NCBI GenBank assembly: GCA_008501635.1
Contig: QQUJ01000016.1
Coordinates: 79,764 to 143,763, forward strand
Origin: Pseudomonadota bacterium
GTDB lineage: Bacteria > Pseudomonadota > Gammaproteobacteria > QQUJ01
Reading direction: 5' to 3'
DNA: 64,000 nt
Shown: piece after piece, positions 1 to 9,833 of the stretch
Numbering within the stretch: position 1 is the stretch's first letter
How the letters are laid out: each line of letters opens with the position of its first letter
Notes under the pieces: generated by a model
What the model was told of the DNA's origin: nothing
Seen by the model: the letters and a program-made list of their open reading frames with translations, nothing else
The model's database searches: none
Position numbers and translations under genes: made by a program

Positions 1-1006
1 TGGTGGCATCGTCGAGATTTTTCTTCCAGTTGAACGAGGGTGAACAGTTGTAGGCCAGCAGCTTGTTGGGGCTGGTTGCCAACACCGCCTCCGCGAACTC
101 ACGCGCAAATCCCAGATCCGGGGTACCCGTTTCGCACCACACCAGATCGGCGTACGGCGCATAGGCGATGCCGCGTGAAATGGCTTGCTCCAGACCGTTT
201 TTGACGCGGTAAAAACCTTCGGCGGTGCGTTCGCCACTGACGAAAGGTTTATCATTTTCGTCGACATCGGAGGTCAGCAGGTTCGCCGCTTCGGCGTCGG
301 TGCGGGCCAGCACCAGCGTTGGTACCCCGCAGACATCGGAAGCAAGGCGCGCCGCAACCAGCTTCTGCACCGCTTCCTGCGTCGGAACCAGCACCTTGCC
401 GCCCATATGACCGCATTTCTTCACGGCGGCCAACTGATCTTCATAGTGCACACCCGCAGCGCCGTTGGCGATCATGTTCTTCATCAACTCGAAGGCGTTG
501 AGCACACCACCGAATCCCGCCTCCGCGTCCGCGACGATCGGCAGGAAGTAATCGACGTAACCCTTGTCGCCCGGACCGACGCCGCGTGACCATTGAATCT
601 CATCGGCGCGCTTGAACGCGTTGTTGATGCGCCGAACCATGGTCGGCACCGAGTCGTAGGCGTAGAGCGACTGATCGGGGTACATGGTCTCGGAGGTATT
701 GCCATCAGCCGCCACCTGCCAGCCGGAGAGGTAAATCGCCTCGATCCCTGCCTTGGCCTGCTGCATCGCCTGACCACCGGTGATGGCACCCATGCTGTTG
801 ACATAGCCCTTCTTGGCACCACCACGAATCAACTTCCACAGCTTCTCGGCGCCGTTCCTGGCGTAAGTGAATTCGGGCTGCACCGAGCCACGCAGGCGCA
901 CCACATCCTCAGCCTTGTACCCACGCGCCACATCCTTCCAACGCGGGTTCTCGGTCCAGTCCTTTCGGATTTCGGCAATCTGCTGCTCTCGGGTCTTGAG
1001 TTTCAT
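1..1006 (-). CDS. aceA: Isocitrate lyase, C-terminus cut by window edge
   Basis: Cleaves isocitrate to glyoxylate and succinate, the first step of the glyoxylate shunt, in the cytoplasm. The reading frame runs leftward from ATG at 1004-1006 and is open to position 1, giving about 335 N-terminal residues of a protein that is usually 430-530 long. The catalytic KKCGH signature is encoded at about 409-423, and the conserved [10 protein letters not shown] and [11 protein letters not shown] stretches are present. It is transcribed divergently from a LysR regulator 100 bp away. Other glyoxylate genes (aceK, malate synthase G, glycolate oxidase) occur within 20 kb. Identification is secure; only the C-terminal end is missing. 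Confidence 0.96.
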   Translation of the reverse strand, partial: MKLKTREQQIAEIRKDWTENPRWKDVARGYKAEDVVRLRGSVQPEFTYARNGAEKLWKLIRGGAKKGYVNSMGAITGGQAMQQAKAGIEAIYLSGWQVAADGNTSETMYPDQSLYAYDSVPTMVRRINNAFKRADEIQWSRGVGPGDKGYVDYFLPIVADAEAGFGGVLNAFELMKNMIANGAAGVHYEDQLAAVKKCGHMGGKVLVPTQEAVQKLVAARLASDVCGVPTLVLARTDAEAANLLTSDVDENDKPFVSGERTAEGFYRVKNGLEQAISRGIAYAPYADLVWCETGTPDLGFAREFAEAVLATSPNKLLAYNCSPSFNWKKNLDDAT

Positions 1007-1108
1007 GTATCTGTCCTCGGAAAAAGCATTGAAAGGGCGTGCCCCTGAGTCTATAAGCATCTGCTACAATTCACGTAATTTATTGTCTTTATTCCCAGCA
1101 TTCTCCTT

Positions 1109-2077
1109 ATGAATATAGGTAAAATCGATCTTAATCTATTGATTTACCTCGATGTTCTGCTACGAGAACGCAGCGTTACGCGGGCTGCGGATCAGCTCAA
1201 GATCACCCAACCGGCTATGAGCAACAGCCTCAAGCGTTTACGTTTGCTGCTCAATGATCCGGTGCTGGTGAGAACTTCCGAAGGCATGGTTCCCACCGAA
1301 CGTGCCCTGGAGCTGGAACCCGTTGTACGGGGTGTATTGCTCACGCTGGAAGAGCATCTTCAACCCGATCGCGATTTCGAGCCGCGCGAAAGCCAGAAGG
1401 TCTTCCGCATCATGACCAGCGACTATGCTGCCTCGACACTGATTCCCCCGCTGCTCGCCAAACTGCGTTACCTGGCCCCACTTGCCACGCTGGATATCAT
1501 GACCCCCAGCGATGTCACCTTCCACGACGTGGAGAACGGCAAAGTCGATATGGCCATCAACCGATTCGAGGAGTTGCCGCAGTCGTTTCATCAAACCACA
1601 ATCTGGCGCGACGATTTTGCCTGCCTGCTCAGTTCACGCAATCCGATTCGCGACGAATTCACACTGGCCAATTACCTCAGTGGGCGCCATGTCTGGGTAA
1701 GCAAAACCGGCTTTGGCGTCGGGGTAGGGATGAATCCGGAAGACGTTCAAAAGCTGGGTTGGGTCGATGAGGCGCTGGCGAAAATGGGTGAACAACGCAA
1801 CATCTGCGTATTCACCCGCAACTACCACGTCGCACTCCATCTGGCGAAAGAGCAGGATCTCATCGCCACGCTACCAACCCGTGCCGCCTTTCTCTACAAA
1901 GACGATCCCAATGTGGTGATTCTGCCACCCCCCTTCCCGATACCGCCCATTGATCTGCAGATGATCTGGAGCCCCTTACTGAACAAAGACGCGAGTCACA
2001 TCTGGTTGCGCCGGCTGATAAGCGAAACGGCCACGACACTCAACGCCCAGCGCATGGTACTGCCGATTCAAGGTTAA
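1109..2077 (+). CDS. LysR-family transcriptional regulator
   Basis: 322 residues, normal for LysR proteins. An N-terminal winged helix-turn-helix (about residues 6-65, with the recognition region SVTRAADQLKITQPAMSNSL) is followed by a periplasmic-binding-like effector domain (about 90-310). It is divergent from isocitrate lyase with only 102 bp between the start codons, the usual LysR layout for regulating the neighbouring gene, so control of aceA is a reasonable inference. The N-terminal style (NIGKIDLNLL) resembles the NodD/SyrM-type branch. There is no strong Shine-Dalgarno before the ATG. The effector is unknown. Confidence 0.9.
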   Translation: MNIGKIDLNLLIYLDVLLRERSVTRAADQLKITQPAMSNSLKRLRLLLNDPVLVRTSEGMVPTERALELEPVVRGVLLTLEEHLQPDRDFEPRESQKVFRIMTSDYAASTLIPPLLAKLRYLAPLATLDIMTPSDVTFHDVENGKVDMAINRFEELPQSFHQTTIWRDDFACLLSSRNPIRDEFTLANYLSGRHVWVSKTGFGVGVGMNPEDVQKLGWVDEALAKMGEQRNICVFTRNYHVALHLAKEQDLIATLPTRAAFLYKDDPNVVILPPPFPIPPIDLQMIWSPLLNKDASHIWLRRLISETATTLNAQRMVLPIQG

Positions 2078-2240
2078 TGCCGCGGTCGATAATCGCGAGT
2101 GATGTCAATCGCTCGCAACTGCACCGGATTTCAATCTCCCTGATCGTCCTATCAGACTATCCGCGCACCTCGAGCCCAGCGGCTCATAGCCAACACAGAC
2201 TGCATTCGAAGCCTACACAATTCTCCGAGTATAGACGCAA

Positions 2241-2265
2241 ACGGCGGAGCCAATGGCTCCGCCGT
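2241..2265. terminator. Bidirectional hairpin between convergent genes
   Basis: Perfect inverted repeat ACGGCGGAGCC / GGCTCCGCCGT with a 3-nt AAT loop, lying between the converging LysR gene and the small membrane protein gene. There is no clear T-tract on either side, so this is a probable terminator by position and stem strength only. Confidence 0.6.
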
Positions 2266-2298
2266 CGCTGATACCTCTATTGTTGGAACAGGGAGCTG

Positions 2299-2721
2299 CT
2301 ACTGACTGCGCAGCCTCTCAATCGTACTCATCAGGCGCTCGCGCGCATCCTTCTGTTTCCCAGATTCCGCTTCCAGTTCCAGTACATCTTTTCGTGCGAG
2401 GATATTTTCGGCTTCCCGATAAGTCATTCTGCCATCAACCATTGCCGCTTCGAAAACGGTGGTCAGCTGCGGAAAATCATTCAAAACCTGCTGCAGAATG
2501 CCATACTCGTCGGCCGCTATCTCGTCATCGCCAGCCGGATGGGACACGCTATCCAGTACAGCACGCTTCTCTTCGACATTCGCATCGTGCGTTGCCGGGA
2601 TAGCCACTAGCGGCAATGGAATTTCGACGCCGGTACGCATGGCTATCAACATGGTGGCCCAGAGGGCTACCATGACAATCAAAACCAATGTTGCAGGCTT
2701 TGAACTATCGGATTCTGACAT
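2299..2721 (-). CDS. Hypothetical single-pass membrane protein
   Basis: 140 residues. One hydrophobic segment near the N-terminus (about residues 11-27) follows a short polar head, so the protein is probably anchored in the inner membrane with its acidic, helical C-terminal domain on one side. The C-terminal 70 residues are charged and likely helical (ILARKDVLELEAESGKQKDARERL), with possible coiled-coil character. I do not recognise a family. It stands alone, convergent with the LysR gene across a strong hairpin. Coding is supported by the length of the open frame, plausible composition and good codon use. Confidence 0.7.
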   Translation of the reverse strand: MSESDSSKPATLVLIVMVALWATMLIAMRTGVEIPLPLVAIPATHDANVEEKRAVLDSVSHPAGDDEIAADEYGILQQVLNDFPQLTTVFEAAMVDGRMTYREAENILARKDVLELEAESGKQKDARERLMSTIERLRSQ

Positions 2722-2878
2722 TCTTTACCTCCCTCTTGGGTATTCCTTGGTTTGTATGCTTTGCGACAGGCACGAGGCACCCGCAGTCATCATAATAGCT
2801 CAGATGTAGTGGGGGAGGATATGCGGCGCGGTGAACGGGCGCCCGCCCATTCCTTCTCACCGCTTGCGCGGCCGTCTG

Positions 2879-3943
2879 CTAACCGTGGGTCGCGACCTGA
2901 GTCGGATTGACCTGCTGGAATCGATAGTTGCCATCCGCATCGAGCGTGCGGCTCAGTCGCCCATCCGCGTGTAAATAATTGAGGTGGGCGATCGCCTCCC
3001 CCATGGCAAAGCTTAACTGATGGATATCGAGCTCGCGGCGGAAAATGACTTCAAGGAGTTCAGCGGCGCACTTCGCCTCCACGCAGGCATCCACCACCTC
3101 ATCGAAGCGTTCATCGTGATGATGGATCAGCATCTCAATACGCTGCGCCAGGCCTCTGAAAGGTCGTCCGTGCGATGGCAGAACCAGCACCTCATCGGAC
3201 AATGATCGAAACTTCGCCAATGAATCAAGGTAATAGCGGATCGGATTGCCATCGGGTTCGATATGCCACACGCTGACATTGGGTGTGATTCGCGGCAGTA
3301 TCTGATCACCTGAGATCAGAACATTGAGCGATGGGCAGTAGAGTGCGGCGTGTTCCGGAGAATGTCCGTGGGCCGTTATGATCCGCCACTCTCGACCGTT
3401 GACGGTGATACCCTGCCCATCAAACAACCGATGGAATTGAGCCGGCAGACCCGGCACTCCCCGACGGTAGTAGTTGCCGCGAGCCGCTAGCGATTTCGAG
3501 CGTCCGTTACGCAATCCGTGTTGGCGAAAAAAAGCGACCCGGGCCTCAATATCACCAATCCCGATATCGTTGCGGGCGAGGTTAGCCATCAGATATTCAC
3601 CTTCGGTCATCCACAGCTCGCAGTCAAAACGCTCGGTCAACCATTCGGACATGCCAACGTGATCCGGATGACAGTGGGTCACGATCACCCGCTTTACCGG
3701 TCGCCCCCCCATGACGCCAGCAAACATCTGCTCCCATTGCTCGCGCACCTCATCGCGGCTATAGCCGGTGTCCACGACGGTCCAGCCTTCACCATCTTCC
3801 AAGAGCCAGAGATTGATGTGATCGAGTTGGAAAGGCAGCGGCATGCGGATCCAATGCACGCCGGGTGCGACTTCAATAGCATTCGCAGGCGCGGGGGGAT
3901 CCGCATAGGGATAGATAAGACCTTGAGTCACTTTGGCGTCCAC
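2879..3943 (-). CDS. Metallo-beta-lactamase-fold hydrolase
   Basis: 354 residues of the MBL superfamily. The metal-binding THCHPDHVG motif (HxHxDH) is near residue 90, and further conserved His (AHGHSPEHAALY, LPSHGRPF) and Asp (SGDQILP) ligands follow. The C-terminal part resembles the winged-helix-like extension of LACTB2/glyoxalase-II-like members that act on thioester or hydroxyacyl substrates. The start is GTG at 3941-3943, preceded by a purine-rich AGGGCGGA. It lies on the same strand as a hotdog thioesterase and an acyl-CoA dehydrogenase, which suggests acyl-CoA or acyl-thioester chemistry. The exact substrate is unknown. Confidence 0.9.
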   Translation of the reverse strand: MDAKVTQGLIYPYADPPAPANAIEVAPGVHWIRMPLPFQLDHINLWLLEDGEGWTVVDTGYSRDEVREQWEQMFAGVMGGRPVKRVIVTHCHPDHVGMSEWLTERFDCELWMTEGEYLMANLARNDIGIGDIEARVAFFRQHGLRNGRSKSLAARGNYYRRGVPGLPAQFHRLFDGQGITVNGREWRIITAHGHSPEHAALYCPSLNVLISGDQILPRITPNVSVWHIEPDGNPIRYYLDSLAKFRSLSDEVLVLPSHGRPFRGLAQRIEMLIHHHDERFDEVVDACVEAKCAAELLEVIFRRELDIHQLSFAMGEAIAHLNYLHADGRLSRTLDADGNYRFQQVNPTQVATHG

Positions 3944-4300
3944 GGCATTCCGCCCTACAAACCGATGTTAGGACATTCCTATGCCTAATCAGCGGATACA
4001 TTGGAGTATGCCTCGCGGGTAGGTTCGCGCCACAACCGCCTGATCGAGCCGACCCGTCTCCTGGCTGGGGCGTAACACTAGACCTTTCTTGGTTATGTTG
4101 CAAGGCACAATTTCTGTGTCAATACCCGAATCAAGCTCACAATTTTCCAAGAAACTGGGGGCATTTACGTGATTTCGCGATGCACCATTTCGAGCACCAG
4201 GTCTAATTGTTTGAATTCCAATCGTTATCCGGATATTTTGGCCAGCCTGGCGGGTATTCACCCACCCCCTGGTGCAGCCAGGGCACTGCAAGGCCAGAAG
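3944..4300. other. Intergenic region, nothing recognised
   Basis: About 357 bp between the thioesterase stop and the start of the MBL hydrolase. I found no convincing ORF, RNA gene or strong hairpin. It probably holds the promoter of the MBL gene; no clear -35/-10 pair could be assigned. Confidence 0.5.
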
Positions 4301-4723
4301 CTACGCGCGTTCGGGGGGGATGGAATAGGTCGCTGTTACATGGGCAACCATATCATCATCACCCTCCGAATAGATCGCCACCTCCCCGACCGCAAGTCGC
4401 CGGCCGAGCTTCAGCATCTTTCCCTTCGCAATAACCGCGACGGGTCGCGGACGACGCAAAAAGTTGCAGTTGAGACTGGTCGTCACTGCCAATTCGACGC
4501 GGCCGATCATACTCAGAACCAAGGCATACATCGCCAGATCCGCCAAACCCATCAGCACCGGCCCGGAGACGGTACCTCCGGGGCGCAGGAATTTATCGTT
4601 GAACGGAAGGCGCACAACGACTTCTCCGCCACCCAGTTCGACAACCTTGGGCCCGAGGGTGCCCACGTAGGGAACATGTTCATAGGCAAGTTCCTCGAAC
4701 TCTTCGGGAGTGATTTTCGACAC
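4301..4723 (-). CDS. PaaI-like hotdog-fold thioesterase
   Basis: 140 residues, the typical length of PaaI/4HBT acyl-CoA thioesterases, which hydrolyse acyl- or arylacyl-CoA to free acid and CoA. The hotdog core is visible around RPGGTVSGPVLMGLADLAMYALVLSM (about 47-72), where PaaI members carry the GG...G.aDxA pattern, followed by the beta-strand segment AVTTSLNCNFLRRP. The start is GTG at 4721-4723, with a GAGAGG Shine-Dalgarno 7-8 nt upstream. It lies 44 bp after the acyl-CoA dehydrogenase gene on the same strand and is probably co-transcribed. Substrate unknown. Confidence 0.88.
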   Translation of the reverse strand: MSKITPEEFEELAYEHVPYVGTLGPKVVELGGGEVVVRLPFNDKFLRPGGTVSGPVLMGLADLAMYALVLSMIGRVELAVTTSLNCNFLRRPRPVAVIAKGKMLKLGRRLAVGEVAIYSEGDDDMVAHVTATYSIPPERA

Positions 4724-4767
4724 CGCAACACCTCTCTCACTGGCCTGCCAGAGGCCATTGCGTCGCC

Positions 4768-6555
4768 TCAGAATGCCGCCTCATCCAGCTCCATCACTGC
4801 CTCGCTGCCAGCCTTGATGGTCTCGCTCAGGGCGCCAGTCGCGGGCAGCAGCCGCTGAAAATAGAACCGCGCAGTCGCCAGTTTGGCCCGGTAGAAATCG
4901 GCTTCCGCCCCTCCTACCTGTTCCAGCGCAACCCGCGCACTTTGGGACCACATGTATCCCAATGCAACCAGCCCGAAGAGACGGAGATAGTCGACAGCTG
5001 CTGCACCCGGCTCATTGGGGTCAGCGGCATTGCGTTGGACGATCAACCGTGTAACGTCACGCAGCCTGTTCAACGCCGACTCAAGAGGAATGAGGTACGG
5101 CTCCATTCCCGTAGTGCCTCGTTCTTGCTCGACGAACTCCGATACCATATCGAAAAAACGGGTGGCCAGTCGTCCGCCATGCAGAAAGAGCTTGCGGCGC
5201 ACCAGGTCCATCGCCTGCACTCCGTTGGTTCCTTCGTAGATCTGCGCAATGCGCGCGTCGCGCACATATTGCTCCATACCCCATTCGCGGATATAGCCAT
5301 GCCCACCGTAAACCTGCAGCATTTGATTGCAATTTTCGAAGCCTAAATCGCTGAAGAAGGCCTTCACGATTGGCGTCAGCAAGGCCACCAGATCATCCGC
5401 TCGCTCGCGCTCCGAAGGCTCGGGATGCCTGTGTGCCCGATCGATCTGAAGCGCAACCCAGCCCGCCAGGGCTCGGCACCCTTCATTGTAGGCGCGTACG
5501 GTCAGCAGCATACGGCGCACATCGGCGTGGACAATGATCGGATCCGCCGGCTTTTCGGGATAGCGAGGACCTTCAGGAGCCCTGCCCTGCAACCGCTCCC
5601 GAGCATAAACAACCGCATTCTGATAAGCGATTTCTGCCAATCCCAATCCTTGTAGTCCGATCGCCAGACGTTCTGTGTTCATCATGGTGAACATGCACGC
5701 CATACCCTTGCCAGGAGCACCAACCAAAAATCCTTCTGCGTTATCGAAATTGATGACGCAGGTTGCCGCGCCCTTGATTCCCATCTTGTGCTCTATTGAT
5801 CCGCAGTGCACACCGTTGCTCTCGCCCGGCTGGCTGGCAGCATTCAGTTTGAACTTCGGGACTATGAAAAGACTGATTCCTTTGATGCCGGGAGGAGCAT
5901 CCGGCAACCTGGCGAGCACGAGATGGATGATGTTCTCGGTAAGATCCTGCTCACCGCCGGTGATGAAAATCTTGCTGCCCGTAATTCGATAGCTGCCATC
6001 CGCAGCGACTTCCGCCTTGGTGCGTATCAGACCCAGATCGGTGCCGGAATGGGGTTCGGTAAGACACATGGTCCCCGTCCAGCGCCCTTCCACCATCGCG
6101 GGCAGAAACCGTTGTTTGAGTTCATCCGACGCGTGAGCGGCAAGCGCCCGGTAAGCACCATTGGTGAGCACCGGATAGAGGCTGAATGCGACATTGGCGG
6201 CACACCACATCTCTTCAACCATAAACTCCAGGATTGCCGGTAGCCCCTGCCCACCGTAGCGGGGATCGCACCCAAGTCCGTTCCAGCCACTCTCAATGAA
6301 GGTTTGATACGCCTGCTTGAATCCCTCTGGCGTCGTCACGGCACCACGCTCGTATCGGCACCCCTGCTCGTCCCCAGTCTGGTTGAGAGGCAGCAACAAA
6401 CCCTCCGCCAGCTTTCCCGCCTCTTCCAGCACGGCATCGATCAGATCAGCGCTCAGCTCTTCGAAACCGGGCAAAGCATTCAGTAGATGCTCTGCCCCAA
6501 ATAGTTCATGGATTACGAAGCGCATATCGCGCAGGGGTGCTTGGTAGATTGGCAT
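4768..6555 (-). CDS. Acyl-CoA dehydrogenase, DmdC-like long form
   Basis: 595 residues, the long acyl-CoA dehydrogenase type with an extra N-terminal leader (MPIYQAPLRDMRFV) and a C-terminal acyl-CoA dehydrogenase extension. It is FAD-dependent and introduces a 2,3-double bond into acyl-CoA. CLTEPHSGTDLGLIRT is the FAD/substrate loop, and IAQIYEGTNGVQAMDL carries the catalytic glutamate. Family members include DmdC, which oxidises 3-methylmercaptopropionyl-CoA in DMSP breakdown, and many unassigned paralogues, so the substrate cannot be given. The ATG at 6553-6555 has a GGAGG Shine-Dalgarno 5 nt upstream. It probably forms an operon with the following thioesterase. Confidence 0.93.
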   Translation of the reverse strand: MPIYQAPLRDMRFVIHELFGAEHLLNALPGFEELSADLIDAVLEEAGKLAEGLLLPLNQTGDEQGCRYERGAVTTPEGFKQAYQTFIESGWNGLGCDPRYGGQGLPAILEFMVEEMWCAANVAFSLYPVLTNGAYRALAAHASDELKQRFLPAMVEGRWTGTMCLTEPHSGTDLGLIRTKAEVAADGSYRITGSKIFITGGEQDLTENIIHLVLARLPDAPPGIKGISLFIVPKFKLNAASQPGESNGVHCGSIEHKMGIKGAATCVINFDNAEGFLVGAPGKGMACMFTMMNTERLAIGLQGLGLAEIAYQNAVVYARERLQGRAPEGPRYPEKPADPIIVHADVRRMLLTVRAYNEGCRALAGWVALQIDRAHRHPEPSERERADDLVALLTPIVKAFFSDLGFENCNQMLQVYGGHGYIREWGMEQYVRDARIAQIYEGTNGVQAMDLVRRKLFLHGGRLATRFFDMVSEFVEQERGTTGMEPYLIPLESALNRLRDVTRLIVQRNAADPNEPGAAAVDYLRLFGLVALGYMWSQSARVALEQVGGAEADFYRAKLATARFYFQRLLPATGALSETIKAGSEAVMELDEAAF

Positions 6556-6880
6556 AGAGTCCTCCGAAAACCTGGCAACTATCTGTTTTTTATACTGTTA
6601 TCTCTTTGATACGATGATTCGGCCTGAACCAACGGTTGGAGCTGCTTCGACATCTCCCCTGAGAGCCGCGCTCTGGGAAAAGGGCAAATCCATCGGTTTC
6701 CTAAACATAGCACCAAGGCGTTCAGGACTCTGTCTTCGAACCGACAAAATCTGATCACACCAGACATGCGCCGCCCAACTTTTTGATGCGAATCAAACCC
6801 TTGTCTGTTGACAGATCACACCACAGGACAATGATGGTATAAACCCCCTGAAAGCGAATTTGTCGGTCTCAGGAGCCCCG
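6556..6880. other. Divergent promoter region between acyl-CoA dehydrogenase and aceK
   Basis: 325 bp separating two divergently oriented genes. No ORF of note. An AGGAG Shine-Dalgarno for aceK is at 6871-6875. I could not assign a clear promoter or operator for either direction. Confidence 0.5.
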
Positions 6881-8677
6881 ATGGAGATTCCAGCAGGACA
6901 AGACGCCGTCGCGCAGGGCATTGCTCAGGCGATGATCGATGGCTTCGACAAGCACTACCGAATCTTTCGCGAATGCGGCGTAAAAGCCAAATCGCTGTTT
7001 GAAGCGGGGGATTGGCATGGTATCCAGCAACTGGTAAGGAACCGCATCCAGTTCTATGACGATCGCGTTCGCGAGGTAGTCGATCGAATAAACTACGAGT
7101 TCAACGCCTCCGAACAGGATGACGACGCCTGGCAAAAAGCCAAATTCCTCTATGTGGGATTATTGATAAACCATAAACAGCCTGAGTGCGCAGAGACATT
7201 CTTCAATTCGGTTTGCTGCAATATTTTGCATCGAACCTACTTTCACAACGGCTTTATATTTTTCCGTCCGGGTATCTCCACAGAATATCTGGAATCAGAT
7301 CCGCCGACCTATCGGGTCTACTACCCGCAGGACCCCACCATGCGGGGGTCCATGCGGCAGATGTTTCTCGATTTCTGCTGGAATCAGCCCTTTGAGGATC
7401 TCGATCGCGATATCACGTTTGTACGCGAGGTCGTCAGATGTTTTTTCGTAAACAACGGAGGGCGCCCCTCGCCCGAGACCAATCTTCAATTGCAGGTGCT
7501 TCACTCACCTTTTTATCGCAATAAAGCGGCCTACGTAGTTGGCAAAGTGGTTAATGGATTCGTTGAATATCCATTTGTCATTCCGGTACTCCGCAAAGAC
7601 GACGGCCAACTCTTCCTGGACACCATCCTCCTTGACGAAGAGTGCATAAACTTACTGTTCAGTTTGAATCGCGCCTATTTTCTGGTGGATATGGATGTTC
7701 CCTCCGCGTACGTCCAGTTTCTCAGGAGCATCATGCCGACCAAAGCCAAGGCAGAGCTATACACCATGATCGGCTTGCAGAAACAAGGCAAAACACTTTT
7801 CTATCGTGACCTCTACTATCACCTGTATCACTCACGGGACAATTTCGTAGTCGCCCCAGGCATCAAAGGTATGGTGATGTTGGTATTCACACTACCGTCA
7901 TATCCTTACGTTTTTAAAGTTATCAGGGATGTGATTTCACCGCCTAAAGAGGTGGATCGCGCGACCGTAATGGCCAAATACCTCCTCGTAAAGCAGCACG
8001 ATCGTGTCGGCCGCATGTCTGACACACTCGAGTTTTCCGATGTTGCATTGCCTGTAGAACGATTCGATGACGAACTGCTCGCAGAGATCAAAGAGCTTGC
8101 CCCATCGCAATTCGAGAGAGAGGGAGACTCAATAATTATCCATCACGTCTATATTGAACGACGAATGACCCCACTCAATATATACCTCGATACGGCCACG
8201 GATAGAGAAGCGGAAAATGCCGTGAAAGAGTTTGGTAATGCCATCAAGGAGCTTGCCAGTGCCAACATATTTCCAGGAGATCTGCTGTGGAAAAATTTTG
8301 GTGTCACACGCAATAGGCATGTGGTTTTTTATGATTACGACGAAATCGAGTATCTAACGGATTGCAATTTTCGTCGCATACCACCCGCTCCCTCCCCAGA
8401 ATTCGAGATGGCCTCGGAGCCATGGTACCCGGTAAGAAAGAACGATGTGTTCCCTGAAGAGTTTGAGCACTTTTTGCTTGGGGAGCGCCGAGTAAGAAAC
8501 TGGTTCATGAAATATCATTCCGATCTGTTGACACCTGATTTCTGGCAACGCATGCAAGAACAGATCAAGGAGGGATATCTTGTGGATTTCTTTCCGTATC
8601 CTGTTTCTTTACGTTTCTGCCACTTGTTCCCGAATGACTCCCTCGAAGCTCTCTCAACAGCCAGCAACGAATGCTGA
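6881..8677 (+). CDS. aceK: Isocitrate dehydrogenase kinase/phosphatase
   Basis: Bifunctional enzyme that phosphorylates and dephosphorylates isocitrate dehydrogenase and so directs isocitrate toward the glyoxylate shunt or the TCA cycle. It has 598 residues, close to the family's 570-600. Typical AceK segments are visible: the N-terminal regulatory half with FNSVCCNILHRTYFHN, the kinase-like half with GMVMLVFTLPSYPYVFKVIRD, and the conserved FYDYDEIEYLTDCNFR near residue 490. I chose ATG 6881 over an in-frame TTG at 6860 because AGGAG lies 5 nt upstream of it. It is separated from aceA by several genes instead of the usual aceBAK arrangement. Its base composition is more AT-rich than that of most neighbours. 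Confidence 0.97.
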   Translation: MEIPAGQDAVAQGIAQAMIDGFDKHYRIFRECGVKAKSLFEAGDWHGIQQLVRNRIQFYDDRVREVVDRINYEFNASEQDDDAWQKAKFLYVGLLINHKQPECAETFFNSVCCNILHRTYFHNGFIFFRPGISTEYLESDPPTYRVYYPQDPTMRGSMRQMFLDFCWNQPFEDLDRDITFVREVVRCFFVNNGGRPSPETNLQLQVLHSPFYRNKAAYVVGKVVNGFVEYPFVIPVLRKDDGQLFLDTILLDEECINLLFSLNRAYFLVDMDVPSAYVQFLRSIMPTKAKAELYTMIGLQKQGKTLFYRDLYYHLYHSRDNFVVAPGIKGMVMLVFTLPSYPYVFKVIRDVISPPKEVDRATVMAKYLLVKQHDRVGRMSDTLEFSDVALPVERFDDELLAEIKELAPSQFEREGDSIIIHHVYIERRMTPLNIYLDTATDREAENAVKEFGNAIKELASANIFPGDLLWKNFGVTRNRHVVFYDYDEIEYLTDCNFRRIPPAPSPEFEMASEPWYPVRKNDVFPEEFEHFLLGERRVRNWFMKYHSDLLTPDFWQRMQEQIKEGYLVDFFPYPVSLRFCHLFPNDSLEALSTASNEC

Positions 8678-8757
8678 TACCTGGCTTTCAAACCTATAGC
8701 GGGTAAGCAGCGCGGCACATGGACCAGCTTTGAGATTCACCAACTGCACGCCGACCA

Positions 8758-9765
8758 ATGCCGAAACTAACCCACCCCGAACAGGCCCTCTTCGACGGAT
8801 TGGCACCCCCGCCCGTACTTGCGGCATGCGAACATTTTGCGGGCAAGCGGAAACTGATGGAAAAAGCGTTGCTCATCCAACAAGAGATGGGGCCTGTTTT
8901 CGATGTCACATGCGATTGCGAGGATGGAGCCCCCACCGGGAAAGAGCGCGAGCATGCCCAAATGATCGCCGGGCTACTGAACGGACCACTGAATCGTTTC
9001 AAAAGGGCCGGGGTGCGCATCCACGATTATTCACACCCAAACTGGAGAAGTGATGTAGATATCCTGGTGGGTACGAGCGGACATCTACTTTCCCATATAA
9101 CGATTCCAAAGCCCACTTCCGCGAAACAAGTGGCTGCGATGATCGACTATATACGGCATATCGCGGAACGCCACGGTATTGAGCGGCCGATCCCAATCCA
9201 CATTCTTATAGAGACACAAGGCAGCTTACGCGAGATCTGGGATATTGCATCCATCGATGCAGTAAAAGTTATCGACTTCGGCCTTATGGATTTCATCAGT
9301 GATCACCATGGCACAATACCGGCACGATGCATGCGCAGCCCCGGACAGTTTGAACATCGACTCCTGATTCGGGCTAAAAGCGAGATTGTCGCGGCTGCGC
9401 TCGCCAATGGCTGTGTTCCGTCACACAATGTCACTCTGGAACTGCGGGACAGCCGTACAGTTTATAACGATGCACTAAGTGCCCGGTACGATTACGGCTT
9501 CTTGCGTATGTGGAGCATCCATCCGATGCAAATCCAACCTATCATCAATGCAATGAAACCTGATCTGACGGATGTGCACAATGCGGCAGCTATTCTGCTA
9601 TCCGCTCAGCGGGTTGAATGGGCCCCCATTCAATATGAAGGAGAGCTGCACGATCGTGCCTCATATCGTTACTACTGGCAGCTACTCAAAAGGGCCCACG
9701 CAACCGGCATCAGCCTGCCCCTGCAGGCGCATCAGGCATTCTTTACTTCGATCAGACAACCTTGA
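8758..9765 (+). CDS. HpcH/HpaI (CitE-like) aldolase/CoA-ester lyase
   Basis: 335-residue TIM-barrel lyase of the HpcH/HpaI aldolase-citrate lyase beta family. Family landmarks are CDCEDGAPTGKEREHAQM (the ..DxED.... metal/acyl loop), HILIETQGSLREIWDIA (metal-binding Glu), and VIDFGLMDFISDHHG (Asp). Relatives include L-malyl-CoA, beta-methylmalyl-CoA and citramalyl-CoA lyases, which release or use glyoxylate or pyruvate. It is 80 bp downstream of aceK on the same strand, close to a malate synthase and glycolate oxidase, so a glyoxylate-linked reaction is plausible but unproven. No good Shine-Dalgarno precedes the ATG, which may mean translation is weak or coupled. Confidence 0.85.
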   Translation: MPKLTHPEQALFDGLAPPPVLAACEHFAGKRKLMEKALLIQQEMGPVFDVTCDCEDGAPTGKEREHAQMIAGLLNGPLNRFKRAGVRIHDYSHPNWRSDVDILVGTSGHLLSHITIPKPTSAKQVAAMIDYIRHIAERHGIERPIPIHILIETQGSLREIWDIASIDAVKVIDFGLMDFISDHHGTIPARCMRSPGQFEHRLLIRAKSEIVAAALANGCVPSHNVTLELRDSRTVYNDALSARYDYGFLRMWSIHPMQIQPIINAMKPDLTDVHNAAAILLSAQRVEWAPIQYEGELHDRASYRYYWQLLKRAHATGISLPLQAHQAFFTSIRQP

Positions 9766-9833
9766 AGCAAGTTCAACCATAAACAGTTCGAGCGGCCGAA
9801 AGCGTGTCCGCGAACCTGTTCAGGTGCGCTGGT

